Shown here in pieces: positions 15,504-24,311 of a DNA stretch of 64,000 nucleotides. The stretch is from Chloroflexota bacterium. Lineage in GTDB: Bacteria; Chloroflexota; Anaerolineae; UBA1429. Every line of letters starts with the position of its first letter. Within the stretch, counting starts at the first letter, position 1. A program made the translations under genes and the position numbers. Below the pieces are notes generated by a model that did not search any database, was not told where the DNA came from, and saw only the letters and a program-made list of their open reading frames with translations. The DNA lies in contig JAIOAW010000011.1 of the NCBI GenBank assembly GCA_019873625.1, positions 1 to 64,000 of the forward strand, in the 5' to 3' direction.

Positions 15504-16586
15504 GTGCCACAGCACAAACCAACTTGGCTATGGGTCTTTTTCATCCTCTTTTGGGCCTTTGTGTGGGTGGCCCCTTGGTGGGAGGGGTCGGCTCAGGGTG
15601 CTGCGCGCGTGAGCCTCTCGCCGGCCTCGGCTGAGGTGGGCGAAGGGCAGACCGCCGCCGTACAGGTGTGGGTGCGTGACGTACAGGACCTCTACGGGTT
15701 GGATATCCGTTTGCAGTTCGACCCGAACGTGGTCGAGGTAATGGACGAGTATCCCCAGCAGGCGGGAGTGCAGATGCGCCCCGGTGATTTTTTGAGCGTG
15801 GATTTCATCATCCGCAATACCGCAGACAACGAGGAGGGCACCCTTTGGTATGCCCTCACCCAGGTGAACCCTACGCAGCCGCGCAGCGGAAGCGGCGTGG
15901 TCCTCATCATCCGCTTCAAGGGGAAGCAGTTGGGCGAGACGAGCGCCCTGACCTTTACCCGCTGCGAACTGGCCACGCGCACGGGAGCCACCATTCCTTG
16001 CACCACGGAAGACGGCAGCATCCGCGTGGTGCCGGCCCAGGAAGCGCCGCCTACGCCCACCCAGGCGCCGCCGCCGCCCGAGCCGACCATCCTTATGCCC
16101 ACACCAACGAATACGCCCTATGGGGCGCCCAGCCCCACGCCCACCCGCACGCGCACGCCCACTTTCACGCCTGGTGCGACGGGGGCCGCCACGGCCACGC
16201 CTACGCGCACCGGCCTGCCTTCGCCCACGGCCAGCCCCACTGCGACCGCGGCCGCCACCAGAGCGCCTTCGCCCACGGCGGGCGGGCCTGCGGGCCAACC
16301 CACCGTGCCGCCCACGGCGCCGCCGCAGGCCACCCAGGCAGGCCCCAGCACCCCCGCGCCCACCGCGACCGCGGCTTGGACGGCCACGCCCACTTCGCTG
16401 GCTGCTGCGGCCCAGGCGCCCACCCTCGCGCCCCCTACCATACCGCCCACGCTGGAGGCGCAAGGGCAGCGCTCGCCCCGGAATATCTCGCTCTGGGTAG
16501 CCATTGCGGCGGGGGTGATCTTAGCTGTGATCATCATCTGGGCTATTATGCGGCAAGAAAAGACCTCCGGCGGGGCTGGAGAGTGA
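15504..16586 (+). CDS. Membrane-anchored cohesin-domain surface protein
   Basis: The 360-aa protein begins with a hydrophobic export segment (about 7-26, WLWVFFILFWAFVWVAPWW). A cohesin-like domain follows (about 36-172: VQVWVRDVQDLYGLDIRLQF, VLIIRFKG), then a Thr/Pro/Ala linker of about 150 residues. The C terminus is a membrane helix, WVAIAAGVILAVIIIWAIM, plus a short charged tail. Start: GTG at 15504, seven bases after GAGGGGG; an ATG frame from 15435 would run through a hairpin. The layout fits a surface anchor presenting a cohesin away from the membrane, possibly to hold dockerin proteins such as the upstream gene product. Confidence 0.8.
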   Translation: MPQHKPTWLWVFFILFWAFVWVAPWWEGSAQGAARVSLSPASAEVGEGQTAAVQVWVRDVQDLYGLDIRLQFDPNVVEVMDEYPQQAGVQMRPGDFLSVDFIIRNTADNEEGTLWYALTQVNPTQPRSGSGVVLIIRFKGKQLGETSALTFTRCELATRTGATIPCTTEDGSIRVVPAQEAPPTPTQAPPPPEPTILMPTPTNTPYGAPSPTPTRTRTPTFTPGATGAATATPTRTGLPSPTASPTATAAATRAPSPTAGGPAGQPTVPPTAPPQATQAGPSTPAPTATAAWTATPTSLAAAAQAPTLAPPTIPPTLEAQGQRSPRNISLWVAIAAGVILAVIIIWAIMRQEKTSGGAGE

Positions 16587-16638
16587 AGAGACTCTCAGAT
16601 TGGCCTCTCGGGATCACTGGCGAATGGGGGAGAACAAG

Positions 16639-17403
16639 ATGCACCAATTCGCTGCCGCGCTAAAGCCCTTGGGGCGCCTTCTGCATTCGTTTTGGCTCGT
16701 GATCTGTGTGCTGGCCTGGGCAGCCCTAGGGGCTTTGGCCCCGTGGAACGAGCCCGCCTCGGCGAACGTGCCCCAGGATGGAGGATCGTTCCCCGCCGGG
16801 CCTATCGGCTCGCAGAACGGTGCCGGCACGTTGCACATCCTGCCCAACCCTGCCTATGTGGATGTGGGGGGCACCGTGACTGTGTACGTTTGGCTAGAGA
16901 ATGCCGAAAACTACTATGGATTGGATTTTCGCTTTACCTTTGACAAGAACCGAGTAAGCATTCCGACGAACAAAGTCAGCCCCCTGTGGGAGGTCTTTGA
17001 TGAAGACAACCACTTTATTATCAGAAATGTGGTAGATAGCGTGGATTCTACTTACAACCGGCTGTGGTATGCCGTGACGAACGTCAGCCCTGCGGAACCC
17101 TTCACGGGCACCGGACGGCTGGGCGCGATCACGTTTCAAGGCCTCTCCGAGGGGACGACAGTGCTTCATTTTATCTACGCCCAAGGGGGGACGAAGAACG
17201 GCGATCCGCTCAACCCGATCACGGTAGATGGGAGCATCATCGTGCTTGGTCCTTCGCCCACCCCCACGGAGACGGCCACGCCGACGGCGACCCATACGCC
17301 CACTCTCACACCGACCCCGACGGCGACACCCGTATTGCGAAACAAGTTCATCTATATGCCGCTTATGTTCAAACTCAAGACGGTGACGTTCTTCACCCCA
17401 TAG
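16639..17403 (+). CDS. Secreted cohesin-domain protein with YMPL-type C-terminal tail
   Basis: The 254-aa product has a signal peptide (about 1-42), a cohesin-like domain (about 60-200, VTVYVWLENAENYYGLDFRF and GRLGAITFQGLS), and a Thr/Pro linker. It ends in KFIYMPLMFK plus a short tail. YLPL-xx-K tails are frequent at the ends of secreted Chloroflexota proteins and probably mediate sorting or anchoring; this is knowledge of the lineage, not shown here. The ATG at 16639 has GGGGGAG six bases upstream. It lies 52 bp after the membrane-anchored cohesin gene and resembles it closely in domain design. Confidence 0.75.
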   Translation: MHQFAAALKPLGRLLHSFWLVICVLAWAALGALAPWNEPASANVPQDGGSFPAGPIGSQNGAGTLHILPNPAYVDVGGTVTVYVWLENAENYYGLDFRFTFDKNRVSIPTNKVSPLWEVFDEDNHFIIRNVVDSVDSTYNRLWYAVTNVSPAEPFTGTGRLGAITFQGLSEGTTVLHFIYAQGGTKNGDPLNPITVDGSIIVLGPSPTPTETATPTATHTPTLTPTPTATPVLRNKFIYMPLMFKLKTVTFFTP

Positions 17404-17448
17404 ATCGAGCGGCCTGAGGAACCCAAACCCTTCGAACTCGCCTGCGCT

Positions 17449-17476
17449 GCCGTGAGGATGTATAATTCCTCACGGC
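17449..17476 (+). promoter_or_regulatory. TATAAT box inside a perfect 10-bp inverted repeat
   Basis: GCCGTGAGGA (17449-17458) and TCCTCACGGC (17467-17476) flank the loop TGTATAAT, whose TATAAT (17461-17466) is placed as a -10 box for the gene at 17513. No good -35 is seen. It may be an operator, a hairpin closing the cohesin transcript, or both. Confidence 0.5.
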
Positions 17477-17512
17477 GGTCGTTCTATCGCGATATGGCCC
17501 TTGTGGAGACCT

Positions 17513-18847
17513 ATGGAAGGCGAGATCTTTCTATCCCCTTTGGCCCAGCGTTTCCTCCGCAAACTTTCCGCCCGGGCTGCGCGCGTCGGCATCATCGGGC
17601 TGGGGTACGTGGGGTTGCCCCTAGCCATGGCCTTTGCGCGGGCGGGGGTGCGCGTCACGGGGGTGGATGTGGATGAGGCCAAGTGCGCCCGCCTGAACGC
17701 CGGCCAGAGCACGGTGGAGGATGTGCCCTCCTCCGCTCTTGCCGAGGCCGTGGCCCAGGGGCGCTTCTCCGCCACGGCGGATTATGCCGCGCTTGCCGAG
17801 TGCGATGCGGCAATCATCTGCGTACCCACGCCCTTGAGCAAGAGCAAGGCGCCCGATATCTCCTACATCCTTGCCGCCGCCGAGGGGCTGGCCCCACAGG
17901 TGCATGCGGGGATGCTCGTCGTCTTGGAGAGCACCACCTATCCCGGCACCACGGAGGAAATCCTCCTTCCGCGCCTCACGGCGCGCGGGTTTTGCATCGG
18001 CGAAGACGTCTTTCTCGCCTATTCACCCGAACGCGTGGACCCCGGCAACCGCCGCTATCACATCGGGAATACGCCCAAGGTCGTGGCGGGGTATACGCCG
18101 GCCTGCCGGGTGCTAGCCGAGGCGCTCTATGGCCTCGTGGTGGAGCGCCTCGTGCCCGTCTCCAGTTTGGCCGCCGCCGAGATGTGCAAAATCCTTGAGA
18201 ATACCTTCCGCGCCGTGAATATCGGCCTGGTGAACGAGATGGCCCAAATCTGCCACCGTTTGGGGCTGGACGTGTGGGAGGTCATCGCCGCGGCGAGCAC
18301 GAAACCCTTCGGGTTTATGCCGTTCTACCCCGGCCCTGGGTTAGGGGGCCACTGCATCCCCATTGATCCCTTGTACCTCACCTGGAAGATGCGCACCCTG
18401 GGGATGCAGACGCGCTTTATCGAACTGGCGGATGTGATCAACGGCGAAATGCCCCACTATGTGGTAAGCCGCCTACAAGATGCGTTGAATGAGGAGGGCC
18501 GGCCCCTCAAAGGGGCGCGCATCCTCATTTTGGGCGTGGCCTACAAGCGCGACGTGGGCGATGTGCGCGAAAGCCCCGCCTTGCCCATCATCGCCGCCCT
18601 GCGGGCGCGCCACGCCCAGGTCTCTTACCATGACCCTTACGTGCCCACGCTGACTTTGGAAGACGGCGAGCGCCTAGACGCGGTGCCCCTCACGGTCGAG
18701 GCGCTGGAGGGGGCCGATGCCGTGCTCATCCACACGGATCACTCGGCCTACGATTGGCCGTGGGTCGCCGCGCACGCCCGCCTTCTCTTCGATACACGCA
18801 ACGCCCTGGCCGGCGTTCCAGCACGGGGCAACGTGGTACGCTTGTAA
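17513..18847 (+). CDS. wbpA: Nucleotide-sugar dehydrogenase (UDP-GlcNAc/UDP-ManNAc 6-dehydrogenase type)
   Basis: This NAD-dependent enzyme oxidises the C6 hydroxyl of a UDP-sugar to a uronic acid for surface polysaccharide. The 444-aa protein has the NAD Rossmann motif VGIIGLGYVGLPLAMAFA near the N terminus, the substrate-binding KILENTFRAVNIGLVNEM segment, and PGPGLGGHCIPIDPLYLTWK. That last segment carries the catalytic Cys of the GGHCIPxDP type seen in WbpA and WecC rather than the GGxCFPKD of UDP-glucose dehydrogenases. The C-terminal domain includes GVAYKRDVGDVRESPA. ATG at 17513 is used because GGAG lies six bases before it. Exact sugar unknown. Confidence 0.88.
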   Translation: MEGEIFLSPLAQRFLRKLSARAARVGIIGLGYVGLPLAMAFARAGVRVTGVDVDEAKCARLNAGQSTVEDVPSSALAEAVAQGRFSATADYAALAECDAAIICVPTPLSKSKAPDISYILAAAEGLAPQVHAGMLVVLESTTYPGTTEEILLPRLTARGFCIGEDVFLAYSPERVDPGNRRYHIGNTPKVVAGYTPACRVLAEALYGLVVERLVPVSSLAAAEMCKILENTFRAVNIGLVNEMAQICHRLGLDVWEVIAAASTKPFGFMPFYPGPGLGGHCIPIDPLYLTWKMRTLGMQTRFIELADVINGEMPHYVVSRLQDALNEEGRPLKGARILILGVAYKRDVGDVRESPALPIIAALRARHAQVSYHDPYVPTLTLEDGERLDAVPLTVEALEGADAVLIHTDHSAYDWPWVAAHARLLFDTRNALAGVPARGNVVRL

Positions 18848-18874
18848 GATGCATTGCATCGCGGAGAAAAAGGG

Positions 18875-19654
18875 ATGCACCGGACCCTGAAGCACCTTTG
18901 TTCGTTGGGCGCTCTTATGTTAGGCGCCCTCGTCGCCCTATTGGCTTGCACCACGCCAACGGAGGCGCCGGCGGGTGAATCTCCTCCCCTCGTTACGCCC
19001 CAAGCACTCCAGGCCTCGCGGCCCATAGCCCCTACGGCTACGGCCCCTCTTCCCTCGCCTGCCCCCACGCTGACGGTGCCTAGCCCTGGCCCTGCCTGGC
19101 CTCCGGCGGCGCTCCAAGTGCAGGCGGCCTTTGCGCAAGAGTTCGGCTTTGCGCCGGAACAGGTGCGCATCGCGGCCGTGGAACCGATGCAGTGGGAGAA
19201 CGATTGCCTGGGCGCCCCGCTGCCCGGCGAGGCTTGCGGAAACGGCCCTCTCTCGGGCTACCGGGTGACCCTGCGCGTGGCCGACGAGGATTATGTCTAC
19301 CACGTGGACGAATCGGGGCGACTCATCCGCCCGGCTACGCCGCCCAGCGCGCCGCAAGAAGGGCCTCTCCTCCTTTGGACGCGGGAAGATCCCTCGGGCT
19401 GCACGATGGCCCTCGTCGGGCCAAACGAGGTGCAGTTCGGCCCTTGCAGCGGCCCGGCCCTGCATCGCCCCCTTTCGAAGGCCGAAAAGGAGGCCTTACA
19501 GACCTTCGTGGCGCGCTATGGCGCGTTCGAATCTTCGACGGAAGGGGGGTTTGTGCAGTTGACCGGCCAGGGCGCGGCCCAACCCTCCCCTGAAGAGGCC
19601 CTGCATATGGCCAACTGGGCCAAAACGGTGGCCCAGATGTCCCCATCCCCCTAA
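18875..19654 (+). CDS. Putative lipoprotein, unknown function
   Basis: The 259-aa product starts with a lipoprotein signal: MHRTLKHLCSLGALMLGALV, then lipobox LLAC. A Pro/Thr-rich spacer leads to a domain with paired cysteines (WENDCLGAPLPGEACGNGPLSGYRV). I have seen this pattern in Chloroflexota lipoproteins without a known function. A second Cys pair lies in SGCTMALVGPNEVQFGPCSG. It is probably anchored outside the membrane. The ATG at 18875 is preferred over a TTG at 18854, as the shorter form gives a clean signal peptide. It follows the dehydrogenase by 27 bp, likely on the same transcript. Confidence 0.65.
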   Translation: MHRTLKHLCSLGALMLGALVALLACTTPTEAPAGESPPLVTPQALQASRPIAPTATAPLPSPAPTLTVPSPGPAWPPAALQVQAAFAQEFGFAPEQVRIAAVEPMQWENDCLGAPLPGEACGNGPLSGYRVTLRVADEDYVYHVDESGRLIRPATPPSAPQEGPLLLWTREDPSGCTMALVGPNEVQFGPCSGPALHRPLSKAEKEALQTFVARYGAFESSTEGGFVQLTGQGAAQPSPEEALHMANWAKTVAQMSPSP

Positions 19655-19663
19655 ACGCCCCTC

Positions 19664-20254
19664 CTATGCCGTTCCCTCGCCCTTTGAGCGCCCCTTGCCG
19701 AAAGGCCACCAGGGTTTGCGCCTTCTCGGGGCGCGGGGAGCGAACTCCTGCCAATGGACGCGCGAGGCGTCATACTGCGTGCGGGGCGGTTTCGTCTCGG
19801 CCGGATGGCCCACATAGGCCACCCCGAGCGGGATGACGTGCTCTGGCAGGTTCACGAGCGAGGAGACGGCGCGCACCAACAGGCCGATGGGGTAGATCCC
19901 CACCCACACCGAGCCTAGGCCCATCCCTGTGGCTGCCAGGAGGATGTTCTGCATCGCCGCGCTGCAATCGCAGATCCAGAAATCGCGCCCCGGCGCCGGG
20001 TAGGCGCGCCGCATATCCCCACAGACGACGATCGCGAGCGGGGCGTTGTAACGCCCGAAGGGCAATCGAGCGCGCAAGGCCTCCAAACGCTTCTCGTCGT
20101 TGATGACGACAAACTCCCAAGGGCGGCGGTTGCTCGCCGAGGGCGCGGCCATCGCCGCCTCGAGCAAGGCTTGAATCTGCTCCTGTGAGACGGGCTCCGC
20201 CGTAAATTTGCGGATGCTTCGCCTCCGCTTGATGATTTCGAGGATATCGCTCAT
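19664..20254 (-). CDS. Nitroreductase-family FMN oxidoreductase
   Basis: The 196-aa protein matches the nitroreductase fold: SDILEIIKRRRSIRKFTAEPVS at the N terminus (FMN phosphate-binding Arg residues), AAMAAPSASNRRPWEFVVI (flavin contact), AAMQNILLAATGMGLGSVWVG, and VIPLGVAYVGHPAETKPP near the C terminus. Such enzymes reduce nitro compounds, quinones or flavins with NAD(P)H; the substrate cannot be told. The last 20 residues are basic and poorly conserved. It converges on the lipoprotein gene with a 9-bp gap. Confidence 0.88.
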   Translation of the reverse strand: MSDILEIIKRRRSIRKFTAEPVSQEQIQALLEAAMAAPSASNRRPWEFVVINDEKRLEALRARLPFGRYNAPLAIVVCGDMRRAYPAPGRDFWICDCSAAMQNILLAATGMGLGSVWVGIYPIGLLVRAVSSLVNLPEHVIPLGVAYVGHPAETKPPRTQYDASRVHWQEFAPRAPRRRKPWWPFGKGRSKGEGTA

Positions 20255-20321
20255 CGCTCAGGACCGCCTTTCCATATTTTGTTCAGCGTTCCAATTGGGG
20301 GTTTCTCTTTTCAAAACCCAT

Positions 20322-20350
20322 TTTGCCCCCCTTGGGCGGGATGATATAAT
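20322..20350 (+). promoter_or_regulatory. Candidate promoter of the glycan operon
   Basis: TTTGCC (20322-20327), a 17-nt spacer and TATAAT (20345-20350) lie about 55 bp upstream of the reductase ATG at 20407, in the divergent gap with the nitroreductase gene. Confidence 0.6.
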
Positions 20351-20406
20351 GCCCCTGCATCGCCATCAAGCCGCCGCGCATCATCCTTGCCAGGAGATCT
20401 CTCGGT

Positions 20407-21243
20407 ATGCGCATCGCCATCACGGGGAGCACGGGCCAGTTGGGCCGGGCCCTGCAAGGGGCCTTGGCCGGCGAATCGCTTCTACTCCTCAAGCGCCCTG
20501 AACAGGATATCACCCTCCTCGACCCCCTTATGGCGGCGGTGAAGGATTTTCAGCCGGAGGTCATCATCCACGCCGCCGCGATGACGGACGTGGATGGCTG
20601 CGAACGGGATCCTGACCTCGCTTATCGGGTGAACGTCCTCGGCACGCGGAATGTGGCCTTGGCCGCCCAAGCCTGCGGCGCGGCGCTCGTGTACATCAGC
20701 ACCGATTACGTCTTTCGCGGCGACCGCGCCGAGCCGTATCGGGAGTATGATACGCCCGACCCGCAAAGCGTTTATGCGCGCACCAAGTGGTGGGGCGAGA
20801 ACATCGTGCGAGACCTGACTACCCGCTTTTACATCGTGCGCGTCGCCTGGCTCTATGGAGATGGCCCCCGCAATTTCGTCAAGACGGTGCTGCGCCTGGC
20901 TGCAGAGCGCCCGGTTTTGAGGATGGTAACCGACGAGGTCGGTTCCCCCACCTATGCGGAGGACGTCGCACAGGCTCTGGCGCGCCTGGTGCGCGTGCCC
21001 GCCTATGGGATTTACCATCTGCCCAACGCCGGCGTCTGCTCGCGTTACGAGTGGGCCGCGGAAATCTTGCGCCTGGCTGGGCGCGACGAGGTGCGCCTGG
21101 AGCCGATGGAAAACTATCCGCGGCCGGCGCGGGTGCCCAAACGGGTGCACTTGCTGAACGTTTTTGGGAGCGAACTCGGCCTGGTTATGCGCCCTTGGCA
21201 GGAGGCCCTGGCGGATTATATGGAGCGCTTGCGGCATGGGTGA
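20407..21243 (+). CDS. rfbD: dTDP-4-dehydrorhamnose reductase
   Basis: RfbD reduces dTDP-4-keto-L-rhamnose to dTDP-L-rhamnose, the donor for rhamnose in surface glycans. The 278-aa short-chain dehydrogenase has the NAD(P) motif ITGSTGQLGRAL, the DVDGCERDPDLAYRVN segment typical of RmlD, STDYVFRGD, and the catalytic Tyr/Lys in YARTKWWGE. The late GSPTYAEDVAQAL and YGIYHLPN blocks are also typical. It has a CAGGAG ribosome site and overlaps the next gene by 8 bp. The other rml genes are not in the window. Confidence 0.9.
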   Translation: MRIAITGSTGQLGRALQGALAGESLLLLKRPEQDITLLDPLMAAVKDFQPEVIIHAAAMTDVDGCERDPDLAYRVNVLGTRNVALAAQACGAALVYISTDYVFRGDRAEPYREYDTPDPQSVYARTKWWGENIVRDLTTRFYIVRVAWLYGDGPRNFVKTVLRLAAERPVLRMVTDEVGSPTYAEDVAQALARLVRVPAYGIYHLPNAGVCSRYEWAAEILRLAGRDEVRLEPMENYPRPARVPKRVHLLNVFGSELGLVMRPWQEALADYMERLRHG

Positions 21244-22201
21244 TCATCCCGGCGAGGCGCCGCGCGTCTCGATCATCATCCCCAATTGGAATGGCCTCCA
21301 CTGGCTGCGCCCCTGCTTGGATTCCCTTCGCCGGCAGACCTACCGCCGCTTCGAGGTCATCGTGGTGGATAACGCCTCGCAGGATGGCTCCGCCGAGGCC
21401 TTGGCACAAGAATACCCCGAGGTGCGCGTCTTGCGGATGGCGCGCAACCTGGGTTACGCGGGCGGTTGCAACGCGGGCCTTCGCGCAGCGCGCGGCGAGA
21501 TCCTCGTGGTGCTCAACAACGATACGGAGGCCGACCCGGGCTGGCTGGCTGCCCTGGTTGAGGCGCTGGATCGCCATCCGGAGGTGGGTTCCGTGGCCAG
21601 CCGTGTGATGATTTACGATCAGCCGCACCTCCTCAACGCCGCGGGCGACCTCTACCGGCGCGATGGCACGGCGGATTCGCGCGGGGTGTGGCAGCCCTTT
21701 GGCCCCCCGTACGATGAGGAGGCCTATGTATTCGGGGCAAGCGGCGCCGCGGCGGCCTATCGCCGCCAAATGCTCGAGGAGATCGGCCTCTTTGAGGAGC
21801 GCTTTTTTATGTATTACGAAGATGTGGACCTAGCCTGGCGCGCGCAAAAGGCCGGCTGGAAGTGTCTCTACGTACCGGGGGCGGTGGTCTATCATCACCT
21901 GAGCGCCTCGGGCGGGGGGGCGCTCTCCAGTTATTATGTGGGGCGCAACACGCTGTGGGTGCTCGTGCGGCATTACCCCGCTTCTCTCCTGCGCCGCAAC
22001 TGGCGGGCCGTGCTCCGCGCGCAGAGGCGCATTGCCTGCCAGGCTTTGAGGGCCTGGCGAGGCGCGGCGGCGCGCGCTCGGCTGAAGGGCATCTTCGTGG
22101 GCGCGTTCACCGCCTGGATGTGGCTGGGCTATCGCCGCGCCCAGGCCCGCGCCACCCGCGTGGATGATGCTTATCTCGAAGGGATCCTCGAGGAGGTCTA
22201 A
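21236..22201 (+). CDS. Family 2 glycosyltransferase (rhamnosyltransferase-like)
   Basis: A GT-A fold enzyme that adds a sugar, plausibly rhamnose, to a surface glycan. The 321-aa product shows VSIIIPNWNGLHWLRPCLDSL, VIVVDNASQDGSAEAL, VVLNNDTEADPGWL (the DxD-like metal site) and YYEDVDLAWRAQKAGW, all features of WcaA/RfbN-type GT2 proteins. The C-terminal part is basic with an amphipathic stretch, fitting membrane association. The ATG at 21236 overlaps rfbD, pointing to coupling and to rhamnose as donor (inference). Confidence 0.87.
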   Translation: MGDHPGEAPRVSIIIPNWNGLHWLRPCLDSLRRQTYRRFEVIVVDNASQDGSAEALAQEYPEVRVLRMARNLGYAGGCNAGLRAARGEILVVLNNDTEADPGWLAALVEALDRHPEVGSVASRVMIYDQPHLLNAAGDLYRRDGTADSRGVWQPFGPPYDEEAYVFGASGAAAAYRRQMLEEIGLFEERFFMYYEDVDLAWRAQKAGWKCLYVPGAVVYHHLSASGGGALSSYYVGRNTLWVLVRHYPASLLRRNWRAVLRAQRRIACQALRAWRGAAARARLKGIFVGAFTAWMWLGYRRAQARATRVDDAYLEGILEEV

Positions 22202-22205
22202 TCGC

Positions 22206-22988
22206 ATGGCGGAACGCCCTTACCTTTCGGTGGTGGTGCCGTGCTATAACGAGAGCGCCAACTTGCGCCGCGGCGTGCTGGAAGAGATGCACGCCTACCT
22301 TGCCGCCCAACCCTACACCTACGAGGTGATCATCTCCGACGATGGCAGCACCGACGAGAGCCGCGCCCTCGTGGCGGAGCGCCTGCCGAGCCTGCCCCAC
22401 TTTCGCCTCCTCGAGAACCCCCATGGCGGCAAGCCCTCGGCCGTGTGGTATGGCATCCAAGCGGCGCGCGGCGAAATCGTCCTCTTTACCGATATGGATC
22501 AATCCACGCCCATCCACCAGGCGGCGCGCCTCCTTCCGGCCTTTGCCGAGGGGTATGACGTGGCTATCGGCTCGCGGGGCCTGGCGCGGGCCAACTTCCC
22601 CCTCTATCGGCGGATCGGCTCGGCCGTGTTCGGCGCCTTCCGAAGGATGCTTCTCCTGCGGCGCATCGCCGATACGCAGTGCGGCTTCAAAGCGATGCGC
22701 CTTGAAGTGGCCCGCGAACTCTTTCCTCGCCTAGAGGCCATCGCCAAGCCGGCGCATGTTACAGGGTGGAAGGTAACCGCCTTCGATGTGGAACTTCTCT
22801 ACCTCGCCGAACGGGCCGGCTACCGCATCGCCGAGCGCACCGTGGAGTGGGCCGATCGCGATGTGGCCCTCGGCAAGGGCAAGAGTTATTGGGCCGAATC
22901 TCGCGAGATGGCCGCTCAGGTCCTGCGCGTCAAGATCAATGCTTGGCGCGGCCTTTATGGCCCTAAAAAGCCCCCGCGTTCGAGTTAA
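22206..22988 (+). CDS. Family 2 glycosyltransferase (dolichyl-phosphate-mannose-synthase-like)
   Basis: The 260-aa protein opens YLSVVVPCYNESANLRRGV, followed by VIISDDGSTDESRAL and VLFTDMDQSTPIHQA, the metal-binding region of DPM1/GtrB-type transferases that load a sugar onto a polyprenyl phosphate. ADTQCGFKAMRLEVARELF is the typical second signature. No membrane helices follow the catalytic domain. It starts five bases after the previous transferase and ends 12 bp before a membrane sensor. Confidence 0.87.
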   Translation: MAERPYLSVVVPCYNESANLRRGVLEEMHAYLAAQPYTYEVIISDDGSTDESRALVAERLPSLPHFRLLENPHGGKPSAVWYGIQAARGEIVLFTDMDQSTPIHQAARLLPAFAEGYDVAIGSRGLARANFPLYRRIGSAVFGAFRRMLLLRRIADTQCGFKAMRLEVARELFPRLEAIAKPAHVTGWKVTAFDVELLYLAERAGYRIAERTVEWADRDVALGKGKSYWAESREMAAQVLRVKINAWRGLYGPKKPPRSS

Positions 22989-23000
22989 GGGAGGCGCGCG

Positions 23001-24311
23001 ATGTACTGGCGCTACGGCCCGTTCTTCATCCCGCTCATCTTGACGGCAGCCGTCAGTGGCTTTGTGGCCGCCTTGCTCTGGTCGCACCGCACTACGCCGG
23101 GCGTCAAGAGGATGATCGCCCTAATGGGTGCGTTATCCTTTTGGTCTTTGGCCTACGTTCTGGAACTGGGCTGCACTCGCCTTGAGGATAAACTGTTCTG
23201 GGCGAACCTCATTTACTCGGCGCAGATGATCATCCCGGTTCTATGGTTCTATTTTGCGCTCGACTATACGGGCCACTGGCGCTTTCTGCATAGGCGCCTT
23301 TACTATGCTTCCCTCTGGGGCATTCCCCTCCTCACTATCGCCCTGATTTGGACGAACCCCCTGCACAGCCTGGTGCGGCGGGCCATTTATACTCGGCACA
23401 TCGCCGGGATGGACGTCTTTACCTTTGATTACGGCCCGTGGTTTTGGGTCTCCGTCGTGTGGGATTACCTCCTCCTCCTCGCAGGGTCCGTTCTCCTCAT
23501 CCGCTCGACGCGCCAGCCCACGGCCATCCCTCGGAACCGGGCGATTCTGCTCATCGTGGCCGTGGCCCTGCCGTGGCTCGCCAATATCGAATACTCCCTG
23601 GGCCGGCACACCATCTGGCCGCTGGACCCCGCGCCCATCGCCTTTACCATCAGCGGCGTGATCATTGCCATCGGTTTTTGGCGGCTGGGGCTATTCGAAC
23701 TCGTGCCGGCGGCGCGCCAGGCGCTCATCGAACAGATGGAGGATGGTTGGATCGTTACTGACCGCGAGGGGCGCATTGTAGACGTCAACCAGGCGGCATG
23801 CCGCATCTTGGGGATGTTCGGGCCTGCCCAGATGATGGGCCGCCTGGTGCACGATCTCTTGCCCCTGCAAGCCGGCCCTGAACGAGGCCCCTTCTCCATC
23901 GCACTCCCCTCGACAGATGGTACCCAGCGCTATTACGATGTGCGCCGCGCCCCGCTGCGCGACCATGCGGGCCGCCGGGCGGGCGAACTCTTGGTCCTTC
24001 GGGAGATCACCGAGCGCGTGCGTTTTGAGGAGGAACAGGCGCGCCTCATCGCCGAACTGAACGAGGCCCTCGCCCAGGTGAAAAAACTGAGCGGCCTTTT
24101 GCCCATCTGCGCCATCTGCAAAAAGATCCGCAATGATGCCGGCTATTGGACGGAGGTGGAGGAATACATCGCATCGCACTCCGAGGCCGATTTCACCCAC
24201 GGCATTTGCCCAGAATGTATGGCGCGCTACTATCCGGATTTGTTCGAAAATGAGGCGAAGGTCTCGCCTCAAGGCACCTCTCCGGGAGAATCCTCTGATG
24301 ATGACCTCTAG
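23001..24311 (+). CDS. 7TM-PAS membrane sensor without output kinase
   Basis: The 436-aa protein has an N-terminal region of seven hydrophobic helices (about 5-230) like the 7TM/histidine-kinase N-terminal module. A PAS domain follows (about 245-355, MEDGWIVTDREGRIVDVNQA) and a coiled-coil-like link, then a C-terminal cysteine module LPICAICKKIRNDAGYW...HGICPEC. That module is found at the ends of various bacterial signalling proteins and probably binds metal. No His-kinase, GGDEF or EAL domain is present. It may act by protein contacts. Start ATG with GGGAGG. Confidence 0.75.
   Translation: MYWRYGPFFIPLILTAAVSGFVAALLWSHRTTPGVKRMIALMGALSFWSLAYVLELGCTRLEDKLFWANLIYSAQMIIPVLWFYFALDYTGHWRFLHRRLYYASLWGIPLLTIALIWTNPLHSLVRRAIYTRHIAGMDVFTFDYGPWFWVSVVWDYLLLLAGSVLLIRSTRQPTAIPRNRAILLIVAVALPWLANIEYSLGRHTIWPLDPAPIAFTISGVIIAIGFWRLGLFELVPAARQALIEQMEDGWIVTDREGRIVDVNQAACRILGMFGPAQMMGRLVHDLLPLQAGPERGPFSIALPSTDGTQRYYDVRRAPLRDHAGRRAGELLVLREITERVRFEEEQARLIAELNEALAQVKKLSGLLPICAICKKIRNDAGYWTEVEEYIASHSEADFTHGICPECMARYYPDLFENEAKVSPQGTSPGESSDDDL

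Noticed and set aside
15528-16463. Minus-strand 311-aa Arg/Gly-rich ORF
   Set aside because: It is the complement of the Thr/Pro-rich linker of the cohesin gene; low-complexity shadow.
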